From contig JADFUC010000294.1 in assembly GCA_019722365.1 (NCBI GenBank), positions 558,001 through 622,000 on the forward strand: a DNA stretch of 64,000 bases. The letters are read 5' to 3'. Position 1 is the first letter of the stretch. Each line of letters opens with the position of its first letter. The stretch comes from Lithospermum erythrorhizon. Lineage: Eukaryota > Streptophyta > Magnoliopsida > Boraginales > Boraginaceae. The notes under the pieces are model-generated. The model made no database searches, was not told the origin of the DNA, and saw only the letters and a program-made list of their open reading frames with translations. This document shows positions 26,451-37,700 of the stretch, piece by piece. The position numbers and the translations under genes were made by a program.

Positions 26451-27382
26451 TTAAGAATTAAAAAATGACGTATGATGAAAAGCCAATGATAGAAAGAGTA
26501 ATAAAATTAGCCCATATCTTATATGAGCAATGCTTGTGAATTTAATCGTAGAAGTTATGCATGTAAAAATTGAGCAAAAATAATTGTGTTATTAATCACG
26601 TACATTTGAATAATTAAGCGTCTTATTTGGAGATAAATAAATAAAGTTAATTGAAAGTGGAATCTTGCGATAATTATAAAATATATATGCTAAAATATTA
26701 TGTGTTGATTCATTAGATTGATAATCTTAGGTATATGCGAAGTATAAAGTATGATGAATCTTATCTTATTTTTATTTTTAAATTTGGCGTTTTCGTATAT
26801 CGGTGAAGCTTTGTGAATTAATTCTTAATTCTTTATTATTTAATAAATATAAAAGTTAAATCGTTAGATTAAATATTTTTGAAAATAGTTTCATGTATTT
26901 TAGCATAATTTTTTGAGCATATAGTTTAAGAATAATTGATTGGCTTCAAGTTACATCTTAGATATCTGAAAAAGTCGAATAAAAAAATGTAGTAGTAAGT
27001 TGATTACATTATAGCTGTAGCTTTTTAGATTTTTTAGATAAAGGTTAATTTAATAATTAATAATGTGAAAATCGACAATTTTATTCATGGTTTATATTTG
27101 TTAGTGATTCCGAAATATTGGGAGCATGTAATAGGGATTTAAAAGTCACGAATAACCAACACATGCCTAATTATGAACCATTGTTATCTTTGTCAAATTT
27201 GTGAATAAAATGGAACCTGCAAATGTATGGATGTAAGTGGATAGAGTTTCAGTGGATTAAATTGAACGTTATGCCACTTGTTATGCACTATAACTAAGAC
27301 CTCAAAAAAGAGTTTGGATCTTCTTTAATTTGGCATTTTATGATACTTGGGAGCTTATCTTTCACATTATTCTTATCTAAGT

Positions 27383-27474
27383 TTTTCACCTCACAAATTG
27401 CAATTCAATGTTAATACAATCTAAGCTGTTTTCACCTCACAAATTGCAATTCAATGTTAATACAATCTAAGCTG
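27383..27474. repeat. Perfect 46-bp tandem duplication
   Basis: Two identical units (27383-27428 and 27429-27474), each starting TTTTCACCTCACAAATTGC and ending ACAATCTAAGCTG, lie head to tail. No mismatch was seen, so the duplication is recent. Confidence 0.92.
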
Positions 27475-28245
27475 CTACATCTTACATAACATGATAATTT
27501 AGGCTGAATATATTTAAAAAACACACTTATTCTTTGTAGAGTCATACTTAAAAGCCTTGAAAAAATATCTATTTGAACCATTAATGATATGGCTTTAAGA
27601 TCAAGAACTTAATTTTTAAGATTTTTTGAGGGAGATGATAGAGTGGTAAATTCGTAATGGTAATCTAAGGCCAGGAATCGCTCCTATGTTGGTGGATTGT
27701 CTAGTACCAATTGCCATTAACATTATGCATCCACATAATTAAATTATGTAAGAGATTTTGGGTAGATGACAAGCCTCTCCATCAATTGCTGATTTGACAT
27801 CTTATGAACATTAATCTTATGTTTACATATTTCATGACGTTCTCTAAATGTTATGATCTTAAAAGATCAAAATATGGAGTAACACAAAAAATATAGCGTA
27901 GGATGCAAATTCACATCGATTTGTATGGAAGAAACATCATAAGATGAAGGTCCGCAAAACACAATCTTTCCAATTATCAACTATCAAACGAGTAATGAAG
28001 ATTACATAATTCAATATTCGATAATAATATAACCAGTTTTGAGAAACTTGTAATTCATATCGAATAAAATTTAACATTCCAAAACAAAGTCCAATTATGA
28101 CCACAATCGTAAAGTATACTGAAATCTAAATTTCATATATGAGATATATTATAGAAGATATCTCATATTTGAATTCATATATGAAATATATTATATCGTA
28201 GAATACAGAACCCCAAGTGAGTGGCATATAAACGCTCCCTAACCT

Positions 28246-29538
28246 TCAATAGTAAAAGTGACGATTCCTACAAAAATCAAACATAAATGTCATTAATGTG
28301 AAAATTCGAAAAAAAAAACTCATTATTAAATTGAGATTGAGATATCAGTATTACTCGGTAATAATTTGTCACGTTCTCATTGCTTACTCATATATATTGT
28401 CTATCTTATCTAACTCAAATAAAAGGTATAACAACTCATTTCAACAACAACAAATCACTTCATCAATTTTATGCAAATCAAAATTAAATCATTCAAATAA
28501 AAACAAAGTAATTACGTGCTGAAAATGGAAATAGTTATAAGACGACACATACCTAGGAGGAGGCAGTGGTGGAGGGTGGGAGTATTGACAATAATTTGAG
28601 CCATAATATGGATAATTATTGTTGTATCCCCTTAGCATTGAAGGCTTTCTGTAATTATTGGCATATGTATAAACATGCCCATAATTATTATTATGATACG
28701 AATTATTATAATCATAATAATTATTCCTGCTAACTAGAGGATGATCCAGTTTGGCCCATTTGAGTTGTGCATGTTTTCCAGTTCTAGCTAATGCCCTCAT
28801 AACAATGTTTGGATCCACTTCTCCTGTGAACTTCACTACTCCTTCTTCCCCATCAATTGTAAAAGAATATACACCTATAACATTATGATTTTAATAAAAA
28901 TTACAACATGAATTAAGGCATTATCATTATATATTATATTCGTGCTACTATATATATGATTCCCAAGTAGAATTTATATATGTAAGAACAGTACATAATA
29001 ATACTCTACATATTATCTCCACATCGATTTAACTATATAATACGGAGTATTTGACTAATCACCAAGAAATTTTGATTCTAACTAGTCAATAATGCTTAAA
29101 ATTTCGATATATTAGTATCCGATGTGTAGTCATTAGTGGCATGACTATATTGATAAAAATAACATAAAATTACGTAAATGAATTATTGCTACAGAATTGA
29201 TTAACCCTTTATTAATTGTTTTTTAATTTTTATGGAACTGAGAAGGAGCGAATAATATATATACTTCAACTCGTACTTCATATATTGTGAATAATAAAAA
29301 TTATATTACCGGCTATGGAGCTCATAACTTCCATCATTTTCATCTTACAAAGGTCACAGCCAACATTCACCTTCAAAGCACAATCCTAATATATATATAA
29401 TACATATGTATCAAAGGAGAACAAGTAGTAAAGATTAAATCATGAAATAATAGGAAGAATAAAGTATATAATACATAAAATATTAAAAATTCAAATTGCG
29501 TAACATGAAAAACTCACAAGATTTGCTATGGGTTCCAT
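28246..29538 (-). CDS. Heavy-metal-associated (HMA) domain plant protein
   Basis: Exons, highest coordinate first: 29538-29518 (MEPIANL), 29385-29310, 28874-28553 and a proposed last exon 28267-28246. All junctions are GT-AG and in phase, coding for 146 residues. The HMA domain spans about residues 8-75. Its metal-binding loop is VGCDLC (C17 and C20), followed by MKMMEVMSSIAGVYSFTIDG and a TGEVDP/ALARTGKHAQL strand-helix pattern. This domain binds soft metal ions in HIPP and HPP proteins. The tail is rich in Asn and Tyr and ends in a Pro stretch (HPPPLPPPR). The strong donor AG|GTATGT at 28552 and an acceptor TTTTTGTAG at 28268 give the tail NRHFYY. If that intron is kept, the frame runs to a stop at 28489 and gives 160 residues. 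Neither model ends in a CaaX box, so the protein would not be farnesylated like a true HIPP. Confidence 0.78.
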
Positions 29539-29856
29539 TACAAATGGAGAGAGCAGTTTTACTTTTATTTTTTACTTGTTTTGAAGACAGTTTTACTAAT
29601 ACATTGCTACTATAATATTATACGTAGTATTTATTAGTTAACTTTGAACACATATGGAAAGGATCATATCAACTAGTTAAATGCTACCTAAAACATATAA
29701 GGAAATGATTGATTTGAGTTATTATCAAATCCATCAACTAATAATTCTTTCCGTTTGAAGCTTTGAAGTAATTAGTGTAAACTAATTAATTTATTATAGC
29801 GGAAATCTTAGGAGTAAGCATTTAGCGACTTTTGCCAATCTAAAGTAATGCGAGAA
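29539..29856. other. Promoter-side flank of the HMA gene
   Basis: It lies between the HMA start codon and the Mutator-like element. It is AT-rich and no assignable TATA box was singled out. Confidence 0.5.
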
Positions 29857-29865
29857 TATATAGTA

Positions 29866-31393
29866 GAGAGTAAAGTATGGTATCATTTTCGTTCGAATTC
29901 CGTTAATCATGGCTTTCATGGCTTTCCGTCGCGACTTCAAATTGATGGCAAAAATTAGTCAGGGCGTTAATTTTCGTTAAACTCTACATTTCGGTTAGCG
30001 TCTATACGTCAACGTATTGTTTTAGGATTAATTTAGTCGTTCGTATCAAATGTATGAAATTTCATTGAAGCGTATAAATGTTACTTCTTATAGCATTCCA
30101 GTGCACTAGAGAATGCATAAATGAATTGTAGTTATTAACAAACTACATAAAGAGTATACTTCAAAATTCCTAATTAAAGATTAAGATATATAATTGGAGT
30201 GACAGCTACCACAGACATTTAGATAACTAACATCGAAAATGAAATATTTAGATTATTAGATTTAGTGTTTTCTAAAGCATTATTTATTTGTTAAGTTATT
30301 TAATCTTTGCGCGTTTTGGATTAATAAATTTGGATTTATTGAAAATTAATTACACAATTAGTAAAATGGTTTTTGGATTATTCTTTAGAAAATTTCATTT
30401 TTAGGCAACCATAAAATTAACACATCAATCAAAATAATTGTTGCATTTGCTATATTTTTAACATATAATTCGATGTCATTTTTCATTCACGAAATTTTGG
30501 CGAACACCATCGAAGATAATAGTCCGCTCTTTATAGCTATATGTATACTCAGCGTTAGTTTGGATTTGCAAAAAAAGTTTGTTTCAATGAGTTTTCGTAG
30601 CGATAATTAACTGAGAAATGAGATTTTGACTTCATTTTTGAATGGAGCTTTCAAATATATTTCCACAGGTAGCTGTAATTTATATGCTGTAAGGATTTCC
30701 ATAATCACATTTCATATACATATCAATTTTAAAATTTAAAAAAACATGCAAATTTATTATATTTGAGTAGAAAGGGAAATAAGCAGTGTAAGAAGACCAT
30801 AAATTGAACTAATAGAGGTTCGAAGAAGCAATTCATCTCTTGATTCATTTTTGTAGGAATTTCTATCGTTACTTGTCCAAAAATAAATATTTGTAAATAC
30901 AATTGTAAATCAAATCATGAACCCAAGCAATTTACTTCCAAATTCAATTAAGCATGTGATGCATCTTTCTTTTAGTGCACACTTTACTTGATTAGCAGCG
31001 TTAGCACAGCTATACAGTGACGAGGTTAAAGATTGAGTTTCATACCATTGTAAGAGGGATCTTCCATTTCTGCCGTTATAAGAAATAAATCGACTTCCAT
31101 CGCCGATGCTTTGGAACCCAATTGTTGATGCGTCTTCGTGTTCGACGAAGTACTGTGAGAACATTTATATGTTGGGTGAGTGATTATACATTTTACGATG
31201 TAAATGACTAAATTAACCTAGCGTAAATTGCGTGGCAGGCGGAGGTGCAACGAAAATGTAGAGTTTGGAAAAATTAATGCTCGAGGACTAATTTTGCCGT
31301 GATTTGAAGTTGGGTGATGGAAAAGTCGTTATATAAGTTGGGTGATGGAATGGAATCGGATGAAAGTTGGGTGATAGTTCTGCGCTTTATTAC
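29866..31393. mobile_element. Non-autonomous Mutator-like element (MULE)
   Basis: Its ends are long imperfect inverted repeats of about 220-230 bp (29866-30085 and 31160-31393). On both arms one reads GTAAAG- or AATAAAG-like ends, an ACTTCAAAT word, GGCAAAAATTAGTC (right arm GGCAAAATTAGTC), TTAATTTT, AAACTCTACATTT and TTAATTTAGTC in the same order. TATATAGTA is present directly outside both ends (29857-29865 and 31394-31402): a 9-bp target-site duplication, the usual size for Mutator-like elements. The interior has no transposase. The 84-codon minus-strand frame at 30910-31164 is unrecognised and runs up to the right arm. Confidence 0.78.
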
Positions 31394-31518
31394 TATATAG
31401 TATTATTAGTTAATTATTGTCATTCCTTTGGAAATAATAGTTATGGTTAATCATTATTGCATTCTGTACGATTAAGCTCATTGATGTTCTTGAATAAATC
31501 CCAGACTGAAAAACCACA

Positions 31519-31684
31519 ATATAATATTATTTATATGAGTATTTGACCTCTAGTTTTATTAAGAGAAAAAGAATAGAGCATAAAATGCTTGTAGTTGTTT
31601 TGTACTAACTTTGTGAGAAAACTAGTTCTTTTGTTCTCCTACTTGATAAAATATCACTGTATGTAAGCATTTTTGAGAGTTCGG
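31519..31684 (+). repeat. Dispersed repeat pair, copy 1
   Basis: ATAATATTATTTATATGAGT, CTCTAGTTTTATTAA, AAAAGAATA, TTGTGAGAAA, GTTCTCCTACTTGATAAAAT and TTTGAGAGTTCGG recur in order at 41669-41825. The second copy follows a dead copia element, so this may be part of an LTR. Confidence 0.75.
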
Positions 31685-34586
31685 ATCGGGCGAGGGCAGC
31701 GTTTTGTCACGGGTATGGGGGCCACGGGGTGTTGGTGGTTGCGGTCCAGCGATTAGGTTCGCCCCGGAGGAACTTTGGATGGTGGCGGGTGACTGGAGTT
31801 TCGACCCGAGTTTGGTGGCTCGATTATTTGGAGGGGGTGGTGAGGCATGAATAGTAGTCGAGGGTGGTGGGCTGTGAATAGTGGTCGGTACTTTCTGATA
31901 ACACGGGTAGACATTCTGAGTGCTAGGTAGTTGCAGTGACTTTTCGATCACACGGTTGACTTTGCGTTGATTTTGATTTTTGGAGCTTAAAATCCCCGTG
32001 CGGGGTGGGTAAAGGTCGAAATTTTTCCGTAAGTTTCATGTGATAGTAAAAGAGGCTTAATCCCTTTTCGATTTCAGTTTTATTGTTTCTTTGTTGTTGA
32101 AATCCGGATCTGGATTTCGATTGTGTGCTAATTTAAATTTCTTTGTGAGATTTGTGCTATTTTTGTGTTGAATTGTGTTGGCCGATCTTTTATGTTTAAT
32201 TGCTTAAAATTCAAATCTTTGTGATATTTGTGCTATATTTGTTTTGTTATATTCACATATTTGTTATATGATATACATTACAAATCGATATGAGTATGAT
32301 TCCGTTCGCGGAAAATCGATTTTAGCATGTGGCAGAGAATTAAGTGTAAACAATTGACAAAAAAATATTTAAACATTAGTCGGACTTATGTAGCTACTCA
32401 AACTAACGAACACAAGATTGAAATGAATGAAAATGCATGCTCTGATTTATTTGAATTTATCTGAATGCGTGATTAGAAAGAAGTTGGAGTGCCTAAAGTA
32501 ATTGTATGGGATAAAATTTGGATACTACATATCACAGAAACATTTAGCAGCGATCCAGGTGTTCTTGCTTGAGAAGTTTTTTAAGTTTAGATTGGATATG
32601 TCAGGATGAAGAAAATCTAGATGTGTTTACAAAACTTAGATGATTATGCTCCATTTATCTTTTAAATGCTAATGCTTGATTCTTTTTAGTGATGTTAAAT
32701 TCTTTATTAAGTATGGTAGAATCAAATCGCGTTAGATATTGTAGTAAATGGTCTTAAGAATAAGGAATTAGATTTGAGGCATTGTGTGGGGAGTAAAAAT
32801 GCAGGAGGAGTTTATGCATGTGAGGGTAGACCTCGGGATAGGCTTAATCTTTCACAAGAATGCTGGTTATGGAGGTATGAGTAAGGAAAAATTAACTACG
32901 ATTAAGGGATGTTTCGGTTCGGTTCGGTTCGGTCGATGGTTTTCTATTTTTTGTGAAACCCGACTCTATCAATTTTCTATTCTGATCCATTTATGTATGA
33001 AATTAATTCGGATTGATAGGTTCGGTTAAAGATTGGTTCAGCATGCCTTGATGCTTGGCAGCCAGTAGTTCTTTGTTAATTCATTATCATCTTCATTCAT
33101 ACGTAGAAATAGGCATAAAACGCAAAACATAAAAATGAATAAAATTAAAGATTATAATTATTGAAACTGGCGATTATAAATGAATCATTTATTATTTCAC
33201 ATTAAATTCTCGTTCTCTTTTTTCTTTCAAATCTCTTCGATTAACCACAAGGCGTATTAGGGGTTTGTCCTTAGCCCGATTTTGTGTGTGCAAATCAAAG
33301 TTTCAACTGATGGTGAAAGTAACCTACTCTAAAAAGATCGATACTTCAATTCATAAATGTAAATCTCGACCTCAGCGAAGCCAGTTGATACGGTATAGGC
33401 AAAACGTCTTTTGACTTTTGAAAGTATATGATACTTCTGTAATTTACTTTCACAGTACCAAAATATCAAGTGGAGAATCAATTGGCTCGCGAGCTTCATT
33501 CGAATACTTATTCAATTGTAAGAGTATTCTACGCTTTTGTTATTTCCGTCTTCAAAAATGTTATGCTAACGCTTCTCTTAAAAAACCAAGCGATCTCGAG
33601 CTATTGCTACCCGAGCATGATGATCGAGCTTCCCGATTGATACGTTACCATTTCAGCAGTTATCACCGTTAGTTTTGCATATTTTCAAAGTCATACTTGC
33701 TCAAGCAGTCCGGTAACCACATGCTCACTTTTATCGGTCGTTTATTGTGCATATTCCGTACACTTGTCTCAATGATAACTTATGAATTTCAATTTATACC
33801 TATGATCAGTACAACTTGACATGTCTGACAACAAATTTTGATTTTCCATTTTTTCCCGATATTTCACAAGTTTTCTTTCATTCGACAAGTAATTGAGACT
33901 AGTGAATGCTTTTGCCAGAGAAATATTTGAATTAACTCTTGATATGCACACAATCACGTCGAGAATCAATTGATTGTGTTTACATAATTGAACAGGCTTT
34001 CAAATTAAGTTCATAAATTTTTCAAGAATTTACTTAAAGTTTCTAGCATTTACAAAAATCAAATTGAGTTGGAGGACCCGATCCTCTTATCAGGAAGAGG
34101 ATTTTTTGACTTCTTATTTATCTAAATACACTTGTAGCATCCAAATCTGTCATCGCAATCGTAAATGACATTTGAGTTACTCAGTAACAACTTGCCCAAA
34201 GTACTTTTTTATATTGGTAATCCATCTGAGCCTCACATCCACGATACATCTCGTACTTTTGGGCCACCTACAACATTTAAATGAGTGAAGTTTAACGATA
34301 TCCATATCAAATTACTAGACATTTTCTTACTAGTATTCTTTATGAATATCTTAGCGTTATCAATGCGCTCTAAAAGAGGAGAGACTTGACATACCTAATG
34401 ACATTTCTAATTTTCAAAATTGATTTCTTTATGTTCTTGTTGGAAGTATTAGAATTGGTCCTTTTATTATATCAGATTCACGACAATTGTGTGTCAAATT
34501 CATTGCTCCCGGGTTGGTTAAATGTGATTATTGGAACTTAGTATTAATTTCACTTAAATGAGTATATTCTTAGTGCTGAGTTACCA
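31685..34586. other. No gene seen; GC-rich patch and TTCGG run
   Basis: A GC-rich patch (about 31680-31900) holds a proline-rich minus-strand frame of 109 codons with no domain, probably chance. A GGTTCGGTTCGGTTCGG run is at 32911. The rest is AT-rich without coding signals. Confidence 0.45.
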
Positions 34587-35400
34587 TGATAATTTAAGGG
34601 TTATGAGCGATTCTTTAGATGCTTCTTCTGGGTGTCGTTATAATAATAGTAATTTGGTTAATTATTATTATTATTATACAAGCTACTATTATCGGGCACA
34701 AGGAGTCCACTGTAGCGTCTGATGACGTTGGATTATATTTCCATGTATGAAATTATTCATTGCTAAATTGAGAGTTGATTGCTTAATGAGCGAATATTCT
34801 CCAGTTGAGATTTTTACATTGATAACGTAAAATATAAATTGGATGAACCGAATTAATTAATTAGTCAATTGAATTAATTGATAGATTGAACAAACTGACC
34901 AAGTAACTTGTTTTGTTGCTATTAACAACTTGTTAGTGTTTGATTTACTATGAGGTTTAATTAAACTTAGCAGATTTCATTAAGCTATTCGGTTGGGCTT
35001 TGGTTTGACACTATATAAAGCAAACTTATTGGGTTTCATATGTTGAGATTTTCATGAAATGAAATAAAACCTAGCCTCCTCCATTTTCTCTCGTGGCTGA
35101 AACATCAAGGGAAGGGTGAAGGTGCTATAGCGATTTTCATCAATCCGTCAATGTTACATGACAGTGTAGAATTGACCTCTCTTTAAGTGCGACCAAGCCC
35201 AGAGCGCTCGTTTGAAGTCCTTCAAATTTAGATTCAAGGAGACTTCGTGAGAAAGAGATTTGATAGACTTCATTGACGTCCTTTGTAAAGTGCAATTATT
35301 CATATAAGTTGTGTAGTTTAGATTAATTTATATCATTTTGAGGATCGGGATGTATGAATTTGGTGTTTATTACAAATGAAATTAAATGCCCCAGATTAAC
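34587..35400 (+). mobile_element. LTR-like block, copy B
   Basis: It is collinear with 5240-5960. It holds ATGATAATTTAAGG, CGTTATAATAATAGTAATT, a TATA-like CTATATAAAG (about 35010), a leader with TTTTCATGAAATGAAA, then GATTAATTTATATCATTT and GTATGAATTTGGTGTTTAT. This reads as the promoter, transcript start and U5 of a decayed LTR. Confidence 0.65.
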
Positions 35401-37180
35401 GATTCTTCAAGCCATAACTTCTGATCAAGTTTTAGAATATGACAGCCGTCTCACATGCGTATGTCTATTCTACAATATCTCATTTTCCATAATATTTTTC
35501 TCAAGAAATCAACGATGATATCGTTAAATTTAGCGTGCCTCTATTGTTAGCGTCAAAATATCTTGAATCTGACTCGACAAACATTCTTCTATATGTTTTC
35601 CCGTTAATATGTCTTTGTGATTACCAATGACCTTAAAGTTTATAATGCTTAACTTTTTTTGAAAACAATTGATCAAGACATAATGAGCCGTGAGGCAGCA
35701 TATAGTTCTAGTTTTCTTAGATGTCAATGATACGTGGTTAAACAAATTCTCTTACCACCAAAACTCTTTTTCAAAATGCTTTTCCTACATTTCCTCCATT
35801 AGCATGCGATCGTGCTTTTAGATGCACTTTCACGAGAACAGTAAGTTTGGCATAATCCTTTATTGCATCAACCTCCTAAATCGTTCCCCCTCAATCATCC
35901 TAAATGAGTGCTCATCAATTATGACCATTTTGACTATCAAACTTTAATTTCTTTTTTAAAGAAGAACATTTACTAAAGTTAACACTCATTTTTAATAAAG
36001 TAAAAACCATCAATTGCCAGTGATTTTATCAAATTGTGTACACAATGTCGCTGCGTTTGTTAAATCATTATATGATTCACCATCACAGAGTAGTGTTGTT
36101 GTTCTTTTCATGACATCTGCGTAGATGCAGCGAACAATGAATGCATTTTTGCGATTAATTGGATTGGACACCAGCAGCTTTTAAAATGCTTCAAGCGATT
36201 GAAAATTCTTGTCATAATTAAGCTTAAAATGCCCGATTTTTATCGCTATTTTCTCATTTTATTTTTCATTATACACTTTACTTTTTTATCTTAGTTTGAG
36301 GTTATCTAGTTAAAATAAAAAATAAGTATATAAGTTACATTAATCTTGATTGGAAAAATTGACCAAAATGGTGGCAAATTAAATCAAAAATTATATTAAC
36401 GAAACATAAAATAAATAAAAAGCAAAAAGTTTTTTTTTGCTGGCTTATATTCGCAAACATAAAATAAACAAAGGAAGCCATTTTTCCTCGAACATATTTA
36501 ATCTACAAAAACAATATGTGAAGGTGGAAACTTTGATGAATGTCGAATCATTGTCAAATACTCAAATTACATAAGAATAATTTATGTCTAATTAATAATA
36601 ACCCCAAATCTTGTGGAGTAGATGCGTCGATCTCCACTTTTCATCAAGCTGAGGTAAGGTTTTTGATTATTGTTAATTTCCATGGTAAAATGTAGAATTA
36701 GGTATTAGGTATAGATTTTATTTGATGAATGTTAGATTGTTAATTAGTTTATTACGGAGATGAAGTATTAGTTTCTACATTCAATTAGCATTCTCTTGAT
36801 ACATTAGTTTAGGACGCCATTTGAATTTAGGATGATCCAGATTAGTTTGAACTTTAAAACTTTTAGTTGAGAACTTTTAGACTTTAAATTAGATATAAAT
36901 ATTTAAAAATTAGCGTAATAATTTTTGTAAAAACTTAAAAATTTAAATGAAAAAAAATTAAAAATATCATATATATAAATATTTTAAACAAAATAATATA
37001 TATAATTCGGTTCGGATCTAGAATTGGTTTTCGGTTCGGTTAAATGTAAAAGCAAGCTTAGATAAATTATCGATATGATTTTTTTTACCATTTTAGTTCG
37101 GTATCAATTTTTTTCCAACCATTTAGGTAAATCGGTTCGGTTGATGCGGTTTTTTCGGTTTTGACGAGCAAAGAAAACAT
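35401..37180. other. Degenerate DNA after the LTR-like block
   Basis: It may be the internal part of the element that starts at 34.6 kb, but stops occur in every frame and no motif was readable. TTCGGTTCGG-type sequence appears at 37010-37170. Confidence 0.35.
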
Positions 37181-37189
37181 CACCACTTC

Positions 37190-37700
37190 TGATAGAAAGG
37201 ATGAATCTAGTCCCAGAGGCACAATGTGAGAGAAAGTGTATAATTATGGCGGAACAAAGTCATTTAGTTAGAGATTGTCCTAAGCTTTAGAAAGAACTGA
37301 CATCGTGCATGATAATGTAGTTTGTTTGTGAGGATAATTCAGGTGATATTTTCATGATCGATGATCTTTGTGATTATGCTAGTTTTGAATATGCTTTCGA
37401 TGGAATTTGTGTGAGTATGATTGGTTGGTAGACTCTTGGTTACTTCATGCCAACTCCGCTTTAAGCGTATGTTTTCAAACTATAAAGAGATTGAGCATGG
37501 GTTTTTATTAATACATGTGATTTGAAGAGCTATGATATGATAGGAATAGGAGATGTGTAATGTAAGTTCTCTTAGTTTTAGGTTTACCGTGAAGAATGGT
37601 AGACATATTCCCTGGTGCGTTATAATTTGCTATGTATTAGCCTGCTTGAGGATGTTGAGTGCGGAGGAAAAATGGGGGGAAGTGAAATAACCGTTACGCC
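37190..37700 (+). pseudogene. Ty1-copia gag zinc knuckle and protease remnant
   Basis: A CCHC knuckle is readable across a frameshift at about 37236-37285: CYN, GGTK, then HLVRDCPKL. Downstream, WLVDSW then LHAN (from 37422), and later NYKEIEHGF-like and IGIGD-like pieces in shifting frames, match the start of the copia aspartic protease (DSGA motif, broken here). Confidence 0.72.

Larger units (their letters stand above)
25020..28245. other. Intergenic DNA between the P-protein and HMA genes
   Basis: The right end of this stretch is 3' of the HMA gene and the left end is the P-protein promoter side. It holds a Stowaway-like MITE, a copy of a repeat shared with the 44 kb region and a perfect 46-bp tandem duplication. 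No gene was seen. Confidence 0.6.

Noticed and set aside
31622..31951. Proline-rich 109-codon minus-strand frame
   Set aside because: Low-complexity composition of a GC-rich patch, no domain, next to a dispersed repeat; no sign of a promoter or introns.
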